The notes: generated from the letters alone by a model not told the origin. A stretch of 64,000 bases of DNA from Paracoccus sp. MKU1 (GCF_001447385.1 NZ_LLWQ01000221.1:62001-126000), one strand, 5' to 3'; shown: positions 53,438-62,164, counted from the first letter of the stretch. Numbers and translations: made by a program.

Positions 53438-54534
53438 AGGCTTTTCTCCTTGCGGGGGAATTCGGTAGCGGCGGCCTGAGGCGGCAGGGTGCGGGGGCCG
53501 GGAAAGATCGTGCCCGCCTCGGGGCGCAGGTTGACGCGGGCGCCGGGGACCAAGCCCTGCGCCTCGGGCGCGCGGCGGGGCAGGTCGATGCCGAACCGGC
53601 TGGTTCCGTCGGTCAGGTCCAGCCGCAGCAGGGCGCCGTTGCTGGTGCGATGGGTGATCTGCCAGCGCCCGGCGGGATCGGCCAGGGGCGTCACATCGGC
53701 GGGGCGCAGGAACAGCGTCGCCGGCCCGTCGGGCAGGGCGCGTCGGGGCAGGCGGCTGCTGTCCAGCCCCGGCGCTTCGGCCCGGCCGGCTTGCAGCGTG
53801 ACCGGCAATTCGATGGTCGCGCCCATGAAGCGGGCCACGAAGGGACTGGCGGGGTGGTCGTGGATCTGGTCGGCATTGCCGATCTGCTCGATCCGGCCCT
53901 CGCCCATCACCACGACGCGGTCGGCCAGTTCGAAGGCCTCCTCCTGGTCATGGGTGACGAAGATCGTGGTCGAGCCGGTCTCGTCATGCACCTCGCGCAG
54001 CCAGGCGCGCAGGTCGCGGCGCACGGCGGCGTCCAAGGCCCCGAAGGGCTCGTCGAGCAGCAGCACCGTGGGCTCGATGGCCAGCGCCCGGCCAAGGGCG
54101 ACGCGCTGGCGCTGCCCGCCCGAAAGCTGCGCCGGATAGCGGTCGCCCAGATGCGCGATTTGCAGGAATTCCAGCAGTCGATCCACCTTGGCCGCGATCA
54201 CCGCCTTGCCGGGTCGCTGCGCGCGCGGGCGCACGGTCAGGCCGAAGGCAATGTTGTCGCGCACGCTCATATGCGGAAACAGCGCGTAATGCTGAAAGAC
54301 GAAGCCGATGCGGCGGTCCTGCGCCGCCAGATGCAGCCAGTCCGCGCCATGCACCACCAGCCCGCCCGAATTCGGCCATTCCAGCCCGGCGATGATCTTC
54401 AGCAGCGTGGTCTTGCCCGAGCCGGAGGGCCCGAGCAGCGCCACCAGCTCGCCCGATTCGATGGTCAGATCGATGCCGCGCAGCACCGCGGTGCCGTCGA
54501 AGCTCTTGGTCATGTGCTCGATGACGATGGACAT
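53434..54534 (-). CDS. cysA: Sulfate ABC transporter ATPase CysA
   Basis: This protein of about 366 residues has Walker A GPSGSGKTT (near 36), QLSGGQRQRVALGRAL, Walker B LLLDEPFGALD and a C-terminal TOBE-like domain. It powers sulfate/thiosulfate uptake. The start at 54534 has GGAGG upstream; a frame extension to 54720 is rejected. Here cysA is first in the operon, while enteric bacteria place it after cysW. The 278 bases to the GNAT gene contain no gene I can support. Confidence 0.94.
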   Translation of the reverse strand: MSIVIEHMTKSFDGTAVLRGIDLTIESGELVALLGPSGSGKTTLLKIIAGLEWPNSGGLVVHGADWLHLAAQDRRIGFVFQHYALFPHMSVRDNIAFGLTVRPRAQRPGKAVIAAKVDRLLEFLQIAHLGDRYPAQLSGGQRQRVALGRALAIEPTVLLLDEPFGALDAAVRRDLRAWLREVHDETGSTTIFVTHDQEEAFELADRVVVMGEGRIEQIGNADQIHDHPASPFVARFMGATIELPVTLQAGRAEAPGLDSSRLPRRALPDGPATLFLRPADVTPLADPAGRWQITHRTSNGALLRLDLTDGTSRFGIDLPRRAPEAQGLVPGARVNLRPEAGTIFPGPRTLPPQAAATEFPRKEKSL

Positions 54535-54812
54535 GGCGCCTCCGTTTCCGAGCCAGAGGTAACGGGCCGGCCGGGGCCCGGCAAGGCGGTCGGGCTTCTG
54601 CTGCATGGGCGGGCGGCGAATGTTTTCCCAAGGCTGGCCGGGCGGCGGACCGCTTTTCCCCTCGCGCCCGGCCCGGCGCGGAAAGCGTCCGGGCGGCGAC
54701 AGGCTGTCGGGCGCATTCATCCTTATTTTTCATGCCGCCGCGGTAGGCGGGGCTTCGCAATCCCGCAGGCCGCTGCTAGGGTCCGGCGCGCGACGAAAAG
54801 GAAGGCGGGACG

Positions 54813-55295
54813 ATGGATGACGGGGCTCTGGTGATCGGGCGGGAAAGCCCCTTGGGCGAGGACCTGGCGCTGCTGTTTCAGCGCCACACCGCCGACATGC
54901 ATGCCGACACGCCGCCGGAATCGATCCACATGCTGCCGCGCGCCGCCCTGGAGGGGCCGGAGATCGCCTTTTTCGTACTGCGCGAGGCCGGCCTGCCGGT
55001 CGGCATGGGCGCGGTCAAGCGCATCGCCCCCGATCATGGCGAGATCAAGTCCATGCATGTCCTGGCCGAAGCCCGCGGCCGCGGCCATTCCCGCCGCATG
55101 CTTCAGGCGCTGATCGACCACGCCCGGTCCGAGGGCATGGCGCGGCTGAGTCTGGAGACCGGGGTGCAGCCCACCTTCATCGCCGCGCGAGGGCTGTATA
55201 CCCGGGCGGGTTTCGTCGAATGCCTGCCCTTTGGCGATTACCAGCCTGACTCGAACAGCGTCTTCATGACGATTGACCTGCGCGGTTCGGATTGA
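54813..55295 (+). CDS. GNAT-family N-acetyltransferase
   Basis: This 160-residue protein has the GNAT acetyl-CoA loop VLAEARGRGHSRRMLQAL (about residues 83-100) and the C-terminal AARGLYTRAGFVEC. It resembles PhnO/YjgM-type small-molecule acetyltransferases; the substrate is unknown. GGAAGG precedes the start. Confidence 0.87.
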   Translation: MDDGALVIGRESPLGEDLALLFQRHTADMHADTPPESIHMLPRAALEGPEIAFFVLREAGLPVGMGAVKRIAPDHGEIKSMHVLAEARGRGHSRRMLQALIDHARSEGMARLSLETGVQPTFIAARGLYTRAGFVECLPFGDYQPDSNSVFMTIDLRGSD

Positions 55296-55339
55296 ACGGT
55301 TGATTCAGCCGCGATCCTGCGCCATGACTGCCGCCATGC

Positions 55340-55416
55340 GGCCCCGTAGCTCAACTGGATAGAGCAAGCGCCTTCTAAGCGCTAGGTTCCGGGTTCAAGT
55401 CCTGGCGGGGTCGCCA
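55340..55416 (+). tRNA. tRNA-Arg (anticodon UCU)
   Basis: The 77-nt cloverleaf begins GGCCCCG, which pairs with CGGGGTC (one G-U). It has D-loop TAGCTCAACTGGATAGAGC, an anticodon loop CTTCTAA flanked by AGCGC/GCGCT, and a T-loop GGTTCAAGTCC. CCA is encoded. Anticodon UCU reads AGA/AGG, rare codons in this GC-rich genome. Confidence 0.96.
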
Positions 55417-55789
55417 CTCCACCCTATGCGTTTGATTACAGGCTATAAATCGTAATCGTTCGATCTGCGGGGCATCAGGGCCGCGAACCGGGCGATAGAG
55501 AATGTCGACCGGCCGGGCGCCGGTTTTTCTTCGAAGATATCGGCGACAAGCCCCATGCTGCCTCAACCGCGTCAGAAGGAGGTTCTCGGGCCGAAGCAGC
55601 CGCGGAATCGCGCCCGCAGGCCGGACCGCGTGGCGGCGATGCCCTGCGTTGCGGCCAGAGTCGTCGCGCAGGGCGAAGGGAACGCCTCATTCATCGTACG
55701 TGCAGATGTTCGCACGATGTTCTTAAAAAGTTCTTTACTTTGCTGGCGAGTCGTGAGAACAAATCATAAACAACCCGTGGAGAGACCTC
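55417..55789. other. Intergenic region with no supported gene
   Basis: Short open frames exist here on both strands but none resembles a known protein. It contains a possible terminator (55508-55529), an imperfect inverted repeat CATCGT...ACGATG (55692-55697, 55714-55719), and a lower-GC stretch (55715-55775) that probably holds the promoter of the small gene at 55790. Confidence 0.5.
55508..55529 (+). terminator. Likely intrinsic terminator downstream of tRNA-Arg
   Basis: ACCGGC (55508-55513) and GCCGGT (55519-55524) form a 6-base stem with a CGGGC loop, followed by a T run to 55528. It lies 92 bases past the tRNA. Confidence 0.65.
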
Positions 55790-55885
55790 ATGACTCGCGA
55801 ATCCCTCTCTGACCTGCTCGGCACCATTGCGATTTCGGTGACCGCGATCATCCTGTTTTCGCTGCCCTCGATCCTGGCAGCCTGA
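55790..55885 (+). CDS. Small hypothetical membrane peptide of 31 residues
   Basis: This short open frame has a good ribosome binding site (GGAGAG at 55779-55784, 5 bases before ATG). The product starts MTRESLSDLL and continues with one hydrophobic helix (about residues 10-30) ending in LAA. The coding bases have strong GC bias at third positions, as in neighbouring real genes. The upstream region is low in GC. I do not recognise the family. It is probably a real small inner-membrane protein. Confidence 0.6.
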   Translation: MTRESLSDLLGTIAISVTAIILFSLPSILAA

Positions 55886-56014
55886 TCCTCCCTCCCTGCT
55901 TACTGCCCCGCGCAATCGACGGCCCTTCGCCTGGGGCCGAAACCTTCCCCCGGACGATCATGCGCGCAACTGCCGGTCCCTCGCGGGCCGGCTTTTCTTT
56001 TTTCGCCTCCGGCG

Positions 56015-56039
56015 GGGGTATTTGGGCAACAGAGAAGCG
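56015..56039 (+). repeat. TATTTG/GAGAAG intergenic repeat copy
   Basis: GGGGTATTTGGGCAACAGAGAAG lies directly next to the stop codon of the NifU-like gene (minus strand). It shares GGGTATTTGGGCAAC with the copy at 35052-35075. Confidence 0.6.
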
Positions 56040-56040
56040 G

Positions 56041-56475
56041 TCAGGCCGAGGCGTCGATGGCGTCCAGGAGCGCCTCCCAGGCCAGCAGGATCGAGGCGTG
56101 GCGGTTCGGGAATTCGCGGGCGGGCAGCAGGGCCTCGAGTTCCTCGAAGGGCGCGGCGGGGGCGGGGCCGTCCGATTTCAGCATGGCCTGCAATTCGTCA
56201 CGGGCGCGCGCTATCTCATCGCGCGAGCGGCCGAGCGCGGCGCGGCCCAGCACCCCGGCCGAGGCCTGGCCCAGGGCGCAGGCCCGCACCTCCTGCGCGA
56301 AATCGGCGATGCGGCCGTCCTGCATCGCCACATGTGCCGTCACCGAGGAGCCGCATTGCGGCGAGCGGCGATGGGCGCTGCCCGTCGCATGGTCGAGCTT
56401 GCCCAGATGCGGGATGTCCGAGGCCAGCGCCAGGATGCGCCGAGAATAGAGCTGCATCAGGTCGCTGTCGGACAT
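56041..56475 (-). CDS. IscU/NifU-like iron-sulfur scaffold family protein
   Basis: This 144-residue protein of the NifU N-terminal/IscU family keeps two cluster-site cysteines, C41 (PQCGSSV) and C66 (RACALGQ). The third cysteine expected near RHxx is replaced: residues 125-128 are RHAS. Scaffold activity may therefore be altered. The gene is alone, not in a suf or isc cluster. The start at 56475 has GGGAAAAGG upstream. It is divergent from hisI. Confidence 0.82.
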   Translation of the reverse strand: MSDSDLMQLYSRRILALASDIPHLGKLDHATGSAHRRSPQCGSSVTAHVAMQDGRIADFAQEVRACALGQASAGVLGRAALGRSRDEIARARDELQAMLKSDGPAPAAPFEELEALLPAREFPNRHASILLAWEALLDAIDASA

Positions 56476-56535
56476 GGCCTTTTCCCTTGCTGCCGTCGGG
56501 TCTAGATAGGTGCGGTGCAGCCGAAAGGAAAGCCG

Positions 56536-56901
56536 ATGTTCGACCCCGCCAGCCTGAAATATGACGCGAACGGCCTGATTCCCGCCATCGCGCAGGATCA
56601 TCAGAGCGGCGAAGTGCTGATGATGGCCTGGATGAACGCGGAAGCCGTGCAGCAGACGCTGGATACCGGGCGGGTGACATATTGGTCCCGCTCGCGCCAG
56701 AGCTTCTGGGTCAAGGGCGAAAGCTCGGGTCACGTGCAGAAGCTGGTCGAACTGCGGGTGGATTGCGACCGGGACTGCCTGCTGCTGCTGGTTGATCAGC
56801 ATGGGCCGGCCTGCCATACCAATCGGCGGAGCTGCTTTTACACCGCCATCCGCGGGGGAGAGGAGGTCGTCATCATGGCGCCTCAGAACCCCAGCGATTG
56901 A
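56536..56901 (+). CDS. hisI: Phosphoribosyl-AMP cyclohydrolase
   Basis: This 121-residue single-domain HisI opens the PR-AMP ring in histidine synthesis. The zinc/magnesium cysteines are visible in VDCDRDCLLLLVDQ and CHTNRRSCFY; VTYWSRSRQSFWVKGESSG is the family core. There is no fused HisE domain. AAAGGAAAG precedes the start. Its 3' end overlaps the convergent gluQ gene by 19 bases. Confidence 0.95.
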   Translation: MFDPASLKYDANGLIPAIAQDHQSGEVLMMAWMNAEAVQQTLDTGRVTYWSRSRQSFWVKGESSGHVQKLVELRVDCDRDCLLLLVDQHGPACHTNRRSCFYTAIRGGEEVVIMAPQNPSD

Positions 56902-57746
56902 CGGATCTGTTCGGCGCTGACGCCCTCGTCGCGGAACAGCTTGAGCGCTCGCGCGTCGTCGCGCTTGGCGAGCCGCTTGCCATGCTCGTCGCGGATCAGG
57001 CGGTGGTGGTGATAGCGCGGCACCGGCAGATCAAGCAATTCCTGAAGAACGATGTGGATCCACGTTGAATCCAGGAGATCTTTTCCGCGCGTCACTAAGG
57101 TGATGCCCTGGGCAGCGTCGTCCACCACCACCGCGAGGTGATAGCTGGTGCCCATGCCACGCCGCGCCAGCACCACGTCGCCGACGCCGGTGGTGAAATC
57201 CCGCGCCGCCAGCCGATACGGTAGGCCGGGCGCGATATTTTCGTCGAGAAAGGCGATCACGTCGAGGCCGAGATGCTCGAGCGCGCGGGCCGCGTTCAGG
57301 CGGATTGCGTCCTGCGGCCCGGCATCCGCCATGTGGCGGTGGCGGCAGGTGCCGGGATAGACCGGGCCGTCGGGGCCGATCGCCGGCGCGGCGCCCTCTT
57401 GCGGGGCCGAGAGCGCGGCGCGGATATCGGCGCGGCGGCAGCGGCAGGGATAGGTCAGGCCAAGCGCCGAAAGCCGGTCGAGCGCCGCCTGATAGGCGGG
57501 CAGGCGTTCGGACTGGCGCATGACCGGCTGCGGCCAGTCGAGGCCCAGCCAGTGCAGGTCCTCGGCGATCAGCGCCTCGTATTCCGGGCGGCAGCGGCTT
57601 TGGTCGATATCCTCGATGCGCAGCAGGAACTGGCCGGGATCGGCCAGCCGCGCCGCGGTCAGCGCCGCGAAGGCATGGCCCAGATGCAGCGGGCCGGTCG
57701 GCGAGGGGGCGAACCGCGTTCGGTTCAACTTTTCCCCGCAAGCCAT
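56883..57746 (-). CDS. gluQ: Glutamyl-Q tRNA(Asp) synthetase
   Basis: This 287-residue protein is a truncated glutamyl-tRNA synthetase that attaches glutamate to queuosine in tRNA(Asp). The HIGH-like motif is HLGH in PSPTGPLHLGHA. The zinc cysteines are in YPCRCRR and YPGTCRHRHM. The KMSKS-like motif is KRLAKRD. No anticodon-binding domain is present. It overlaps trmFO by 22 bases, so both tRNA-modification genes are probably coexpressed. Confidence 0.92.
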   Translation of the reverse strand: MACGEKLNRTRFAPSPTGPLHLGHAFAALTAARLADPGQFLLRIEDIDQSRCRPEYEALIAEDLHWLGLDWPQPVMRQSERLPAYQAALDRLSALGLTYPCRCRRADIRAALSAPQEGAAPAIGPDGPVYPGTCRHRHMADAGPQDAIRLNAARALEHLGLDVIAFLDENIAPGLPYRLAARDFTTGVGDVVLARRGMGTSYHLAVVVDDAAQGITLVTRGKDLLDSTWIHIVLQELLDLPVPRYHHHRLIRDEHGKRLAKRDDARALKLFRDEGVSAEQIRQSLGF

Positions 57747-59065
57747 TGCTGGAAATCGGCTTTCGCCCGATCCGTATAGGCCGGGTAGCGGTCCTTGCGC
57801 CCCTTGCGGCCGCCGCGCATCGCGTCCAGCGGCGGGTAGAGGCCGAAATTCACGTTCATCGGCTGGAAGGTTTTCGCATCCGCGCCGCCGGTGATGTGGT
57901 TGACCAGCGCACCCATCGAGGTGGTGGCGGGCGGCGGGGCCAGGTCGTGCCCCAGCGCCTCGGCTGCGGCCATGCGGCCGGCGAGCAGGCCCATGGCAGC
58001 GGATTCGACATAGCCCTCGACCCCCGTCACCTGGCCGGCGAAGCGCAGGTTCGGCCGCGCGCGCAGTCGCAGCCGGTCGTCGATCAGCCGCGGCGAATTC
58101 AGGAAACTGTTGCGATGGATGCCGCCCAGCCGGGCGAAACTGGCGTTCTGCAATCCGGGAATACGCCGGAAAACATCTACTTGCGCGCCATATTTCATCT
58201 TGGTCTGGAAGCCGACGATATTATAGAGCGTCCCCAGCGCATTGTCGCGGCGCAGCTGCACCACGGCATGGGGCTTTTCGGTCGGGTTATGGGCATTGGT
58301 CAGGCCGACCGGCTTCATCGGCCCGTGGCGCAGCGTGTCGCGGCCGCGCTCGGCCATAACCTCGATCGGCAGGCAGCCGTCGAAATAGCCGGCGGTCTCG
58401 CCTTCGTGGAATTCGGTCTTGTCGGCGGCGAGCAGGGCGTCGATGAAGCCCTCGTAATCTTCGCGCGTCATCGGGCAGTTGATATAGGCGGTGCGCTCTT
58501 CCTCGGTCTCGCCCTTGTCGTAGCGGCTTTGCCGCCAACAGATCGACATGTCGATGCTCTCGGCATGGACGATGGGGGCGATGGCGTCGAAGAAGGCCAG
58601 CGAGCCTTCCCCGGTCAGGCTGCGGATCGACCGGCCGAGCGCCTCGGAGGTCAGCGGGCCGGTGGCGACGATCCAGCGCCCCTCGGCAGGCAGCTCGCGG
58701 ATCTCGCCCGGTTGGAAGCTGACCAGCGGCTCGTCGCGCAGCGCCTGCGTCACGGCCTGCGAGAAGGCATCGCGGTCGACGGCCAGCGCGCCGCCGGCGG
58801 GCAGGCGGTGGCGGTCGGCCATGGCCATGATGAGGCCGCCCGCCGCCCGCATCTCCCAATGCAGCTGGCCGACGGCATTCATGCGGTTGTCGTCCGAGCG
58901 GAAGCTGTTCGAGCAGACCATCTCGGCGCAATCGCCGGTGCGGTGGGCGAAGGTCGCGACCTGGGGCCGCATCTCGTGCAGCACCACCGGCACGCCGGCG
59001 CGGGCGATCTGCCAGGCAGCCTCGGACCCGGCAAGGCCGGCGCCGATGATATGGATCGGTTCCAT
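57725..59065 (-). CDS. trmFO: Methylenetetrahydrofolate-tRNA-(uracil-5-)-methyltransferase TrmFO
   Basis: This 446-residue flavoprotein methylates U54 of tRNA using methylene-THF. The FAD motif GAGLAGSEAAW is at the N-terminus. Further conserved stretches are CSNSFRSDD (about 50-58), YINCPMTREDYE and FAGQVTGVEGYVESAAMG. Its presence, rather than SAM-dependent TrmA, fits alphaproteobacteria. Confidence 0.96.
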   Translation of the reverse strand: MEPIHIIGAGLAGSEAAWQIARAGVPVVLHEMRPQVATFAHRTGDCAEMVCSNSFRSDDNRMNAVGQLHWEMRAAGGLIMAMADRHRLPAGGALAVDRDAFSQAVTQALRDEPLVSFQPGEIRELPAEGRWIVATGPLTSEALGRSIRSLTGEGSLAFFDAIAPIVHAESIDMSICWRQSRYDKGETEEERTAYINCPMTREDYEGFIDALLAADKTEFHEGETAGYFDGCLPIEVMAERGRDTLRHGPMKPVGLTNAHNPTEKPHAVVQLRRDNALGTLYNIVGFQTKMKYGAQVDVFRRIPGLQNASFARLGGIHRNSFLNSPRLIDDRLRLRARPNLRFAGQVTGVEGYVESAAMGLLAGRMAAAEALGHDLAPPPATTSMGALVNHITGGADAKTFQPMNVNFGLYPPLDAMRGGRKGRKDRYPAYTDRAKADFQQWLAGKS

Positions 59066-59121
59066 GCTTTTCCCCTTCGCATCAGGCGCGATGTCCTAGC
59101 AATCGCCGGGCATGACGGCAA

Positions 59122-59153
59122 GAGAAAGGGCGGCGCCCGCAGGGGTGCCGCCC
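59122..59153 (-). terminator. Intrinsic terminator of rplY
   Basis: On the minus strand GGGCGGCACCC and GGGCGCCGCCC form an 11-base stem (with one G-U pair) around a CTGC loop, followed by TTTCTCTT. It lies 28 bases past the rplY stop. Confidence 0.8.
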
Positions 59154-59180
59154 GATGTGATTCGCAGCTGGATCCGGCGA

Positions 59181-59810
59181 TCAGGCCTCGGTGGCCTCGC
59201 CTTCGACAGCGGCAGCTTCCTCGTTATCGGCCGAGCGCAGGCCCGAGGGCGCGGCGATGTTGGCGATGACGAAGTTGCGGTCGATGGTCGGCTTCACGCC
59301 GGCCGGCAGCACCACGTCGTTGATGTGGATGGTGTCGCCGATCTGCTTGCCGGTCAGGTCCACGGTGATCTGCTCGGGGATGTCCGAGGCGGTCACGACC
59401 AGCTCGACCTCGGGGCGCACCACGACCAGGGTGCCGCCGCGCTTGAGGCCGGGGGCGGCGTCGTGATTCTCGAAGTTCACGTGGATGAACAGGTTCACCC
59501 GGGTGTTGCGGTGCAGGCGCATGAAGTCGATATGCGTCGGCAGGTCCTTGACCACGTCGCGCTGGACGCCGCGGCAAACGACGCGCACGTCGTCCTGGCC
59601 TTCGACCTTCAGGTTCCACAGCGTGGACATGAAGCGGCCGGCGCGCAGCTTGGTCAGCAGCGAGTTGAATTCGATTTGGATCGGCTGCGGCTCTTTGCCG
59701 TCGCCATAAACGATGCCGGGCACCTTGCCTTCGCGGCGAGCTTGGCGGGCGGCCCCCTTGCCTGTCCCCGCGCGTGCCTCGGCCACCAGATCCGGGATCT
59801 CTTTGGCCAT
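59181..59810 (-). CDS. rplY: 50S ribosomal protein L25/general stress protein Ctc
   Basis: This 209-residue long-form L25 (Ctc type) has the N-terminal 5S rRNA-binding domain (about 1-95, with GKGAARQARREGKVPGIVYG) and the C-terminal TL5 domain (about 100-190). A glutamate-rich tail ends it. AGGATAC lies before the ATG. It has its own promoter and terminator. Confidence 0.95.
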   Translation of the reverse strand: MAKEIPDLVAEARAGTGKGAARQARREGKVPGIVYGDGKEPQPIQIEFNSLLTKLRAGRFMSTLWNLKVEGQDDVRVVCRGVQRDVVKDLPTHIDFMRLHRNTRVNLFIHVNFENHDAAPGLKRGGTLVVVRPEVELVVTASDIPEQITVDLTGKQIGDTIHINDVVLPAGVKPTIDRNFVIANIAAPSGLRSADNEEAAAVEGEATEA

Positions 59811-59872
59811 GGTTTGTATCCTTGTGCTACTCAATGGCGGCCATCCTCCAAGGGTGCATGGCCGAAGTGGGG

Positions 59873-59901
59873 CCTATAGCGCGACGTCAGATGGATGTGA
59901 A
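59873..59901 (-). promoter_or_regulatory. Promoter of rplY
   Basis: Minus-strand TTCACA (59901-59896) and TATAGG (59878-59873) are 17 bases apart, giving a start near 59866 and a leader of about 55 nt. Confidence 0.65.
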
Positions 59902-59995
59902 GCGAAAAAACACTTGCATGAGAGGCGAAAAACGCTTGTCAGATGGCCCTTGCGGTTGCAGAGCATTGCAACACACGTGGGCCGGGGTTTTCGCG

Positions 59996-60991
59996 TTGCA
60001 TCGTATTCATTCGCTGGACTATCTCAAGCTGGGATTGGCGGTCGTGGTGGCCTTTGCCCATACCTATTGGTTGCAGTCGCACATGACGCCGCGGCTGTTC
60101 ATGATCGGCAACGGGCTGATGCGGGTCATGGTGCCGGCCTTCTGCATCGTCGCGGGTTATTTTCTCTATTCGGCGGTGGCGCGCGACAAGGGCAACAAGT
60201 GGCTGGCGCGCGTGGGGGCGCTCTATTTGTTCTGGATGGTGATCTACCTGCCCTTCTGGCTGAACGAGGTGCATGGCGTCGTCTCGCTGATCAAGACCCT
60301 GGCCTGGGGCTATTTCCACCTGTGGTTCATGGCCGGCATCCTGGTCGCCGGGGCGGTGATCCTGCTGTTGCGCGGCTTTGCCCGCAAGGTGGCGCCGGCC
60401 TATGAATACCGCATCCTGCTGGCGGTGGCGGCGGTCTGCGCCGCGATCGGGCTGGTGCTGCAATATGTCGCTCTGTCGGGGATCGTGCATATCGGCGTGA
60501 AGAAATTCTCGAACGGCCTTTTCATGTGCTTTCCCTTCGTGGCCATCGGCTATCTCTGTGGCCGGCGCGTGGCACGGCTGGGGATGGAGGGGCTGCCGCC
60601 GCGCCCGCTGGTATTGGCCGCCACCGTCGCCGGGGCCGGGCTGCTGATGGCCGAGGCCTGGCTGGTGCAGGCCTGGCGCAGCGATCAGGTGATGCTGGAT
60701 CTCCCGATCAGTTCTTACGTCGCGGCGCCGGCATTGTTCGTGGCGGTGCTGGGCACGTCCATGCCGCAGCCGCCGATCCGGCTCGATCCGATCTCGGCCA
60801 TGATCTACTTCATGCATGTGATGGCGCTGCAATTGGCCAATGCCGTCGGGGTGCGGGATCTGCTGGGGCTGATGCTGTTCGGCGTCGGCCTGCCCACGCT
60901 GGCCGCGCTGCTGCTGGGCCGCTTGCCGATCCCGGGCTTCGGCAAGGACAAGCGGCATGGTCACGGCCAGGGTCAGCACGCGCAGCCCTGA
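59996..60991 (+). CDS. Acyltransferase-3 family membrane protein
   Basis: This protein of about 331 residues has about ten hydrophobic helices and starts near HRIHSLDYLKLGLAVVVAFAH, whose later histidine fits the catalytic one of the acyltransferase-3 (OafA/NolL-type) family. The start is uncertain. TTG at 59996 fits the family N-terminus, but ATG codons at 59918 and 59891 would extend it into a Cys/Lys-rich stretch overlapping the rplY promoter. The acceptor (polysaccharide or peptidoglycan) is unknown. The C-terminal end is His/Gly-rich. Confidence 0.75.
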   Translation: MHRIHSLDYLKLGLAVVVAFAHTYWLQSHMTPRLFMIGNGLMRVMVPAFCIVAGYFLYSAVARDKGNKWLARVGALYLFWMVIYLPFWLNEVHGVVSLIKTLAWGYFHLWFMAGILVAGAVILLLRGFARKVAPAYEYRILLAVAAVCAAIGLVLQYVALSGIVHIGVKKFSNGLFMCFPFVAIGYLCGRRVARLGMEGLPPRPLVLAATVAGAGLLMAEAWLVQAWRSDQVMLDLPISSYVAAPALFVAVLGTSMPQPPIRLDPISAMIYFMHVMALQLANAVGVRDLLGLMLFGVGLPTLAALLLGRLPIPGFGKDKRHGHGQGQHAQP

Positions 60992-61000
60992 CCCGGCGCC

Positions 61001-62164
61001 TCAGCCCCAGGCCTGCAGGAAATCCTGTGGCACCAGCAGGTTGTGGCGGCCGAGGTTCTTCACGTCCCGCTCGCCGCACAGGGCCATGGTGATGTCCAGT
61101 TCCTTGCGGATCACCTCGAGCGCCGCGGTCACGCCCGCCTCGCCCATTGCGCCCAGCCCATAGATGAAGGCGCGGCCGATATGGGTGGCATGCGCCCCCA
61201 TGGCCAGCGCCTTCAACACGTCCTGGCCCGAGCGGATGCCGCTGTCGAGATGGATCTCGACCTGGTCGCCGACCGCCTTGACGATCTCCGGCAGCATGCG
61301 GATCGAACTGACGGCACCGTCGAGCTGCCGGCCACCATGGTTGCTGACGATGATCGCATCGGCGCCGAAATCCGCCGCGATGCTGGCATCGTCGGGATCG
61401 TTGATGCCCTTGAGGATCAGCTTGCCGCCCCAGAGGTCGCGGATGCGGGCGATCTTGCCCCAGTCGAGCTGCGGGTCGAACTGCTCGGCCGTCCAGGCGA
61501 TCAGCGACGAGGGGTCGCCCACCCCCTTGGCATGGCCGACGATATTGCCGAAGAAACGGCGCTTGGTGCGCAGCATCTCGATGCCCCAGCGCCATTTTGT
61601 CGCCAGGTCCAGCAGCACCGGCAAAGTCAGCTTGGGCGGGGCCGACAGCCCGTTCTTCAGGTCCTTGTGGCGCTGGCCCAGGATCTGCAAGTCCAGCGTC
61701 AGCACCAGCGCCGAGCAATTGGCCCGCTTCGCTCGCTCGATGATCGCCTCCAGGAATTCCTGGTCGCGCATGACATAGAGCTGGAACCAGAAGGGGGCCT
61801 GCACCGCCTCGGCCACGTCCTCGATCGAGCAGATCGACATGGTCGAGAGCGTGAAGGGCACGCCGAAGGCCTTCGCGGCCCGCGCCGCCTTGATCTCGCC
61901 ATCGGCGCATTGCATGCCGGTCATGCCGACCGGGGCCAGGGCCACCGGCATCGCGACCTTTTGCCCGGCCATGGTGCTTTCGGTGGTCCGCCCGGTCATG
62001 TCCACGGCGACGCGCTGGCGCAGCTTGATGCGCTGGAAGTCCGAGCAGTTCTCGCGGAAGGTGCCCTCGGTATAGCTGCCGCTTTCGGCGTAGTCGTAGA
62101 ACATGCGCGGCACGCGCCGGCGATAGAGCGTCTTCAGGTCGTCGATGCAGGTGATGACCGGCAT
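61001..62164 (-). CDS. lldD: FMN-dependent alpha-hydroxy-acid dehydrogenase, LldD type
   Basis: This protein of about 387 residues folds as an FMN TIM-barrel oxidising L-lactate or a related alpha-hydroxy acid to the keto acid. The catalytic histidine is in SNHGGRQLD and FMN/arginine contacts in GIRSGQDVLKALAMGA; YDYAESGSYTEGT marks the N-terminal substrate site. AGGAGA precedes the start. No lactate permease lies nearby, so the substrate is not certain. Only 9 bases separate its stop from that of the acyltransferase. Confidence 0.9.
   Translation of the reverse strand: MPVITCIDDLKTLYRRRVPRMFYDYAESGSYTEGTFRENCSDFQRIKLRQRVAVDMTGRTTESTMAGQKVAMPVALAPVGMTGMQCADGEIKAARAAKAFGVPFTLSTMSICSIEDVAEAVQAPFWFQLYVMRDQEFLEAIIERAKRANCSALVLTLDLQILGQRHKDLKNGLSAPPKLTLPVLLDLATKWRWGIEMLRTKRRFFGNIVGHAKGVGDPSSLIAWTAEQFDPQLDWGKIARIRDLWGGKLILKGINDPDDASIAADFGADAIIVSNHGGRQLDGAVSSIRMLPEIVKAVGDQVEIHLDSGIRSGQDVLKALAMGAHATHIGRAFIYGLGAMGEAGVTAALEVIRKELDITMALCGERDVKNLGRHNLLVPQDFLQAWG

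Noticed and set aside
53434..54720. Longer CysA starting at 54720
   Set aside because: The extra residues are Pro/Arg-rich without homology, while GGAGG stands before ATG 54534.
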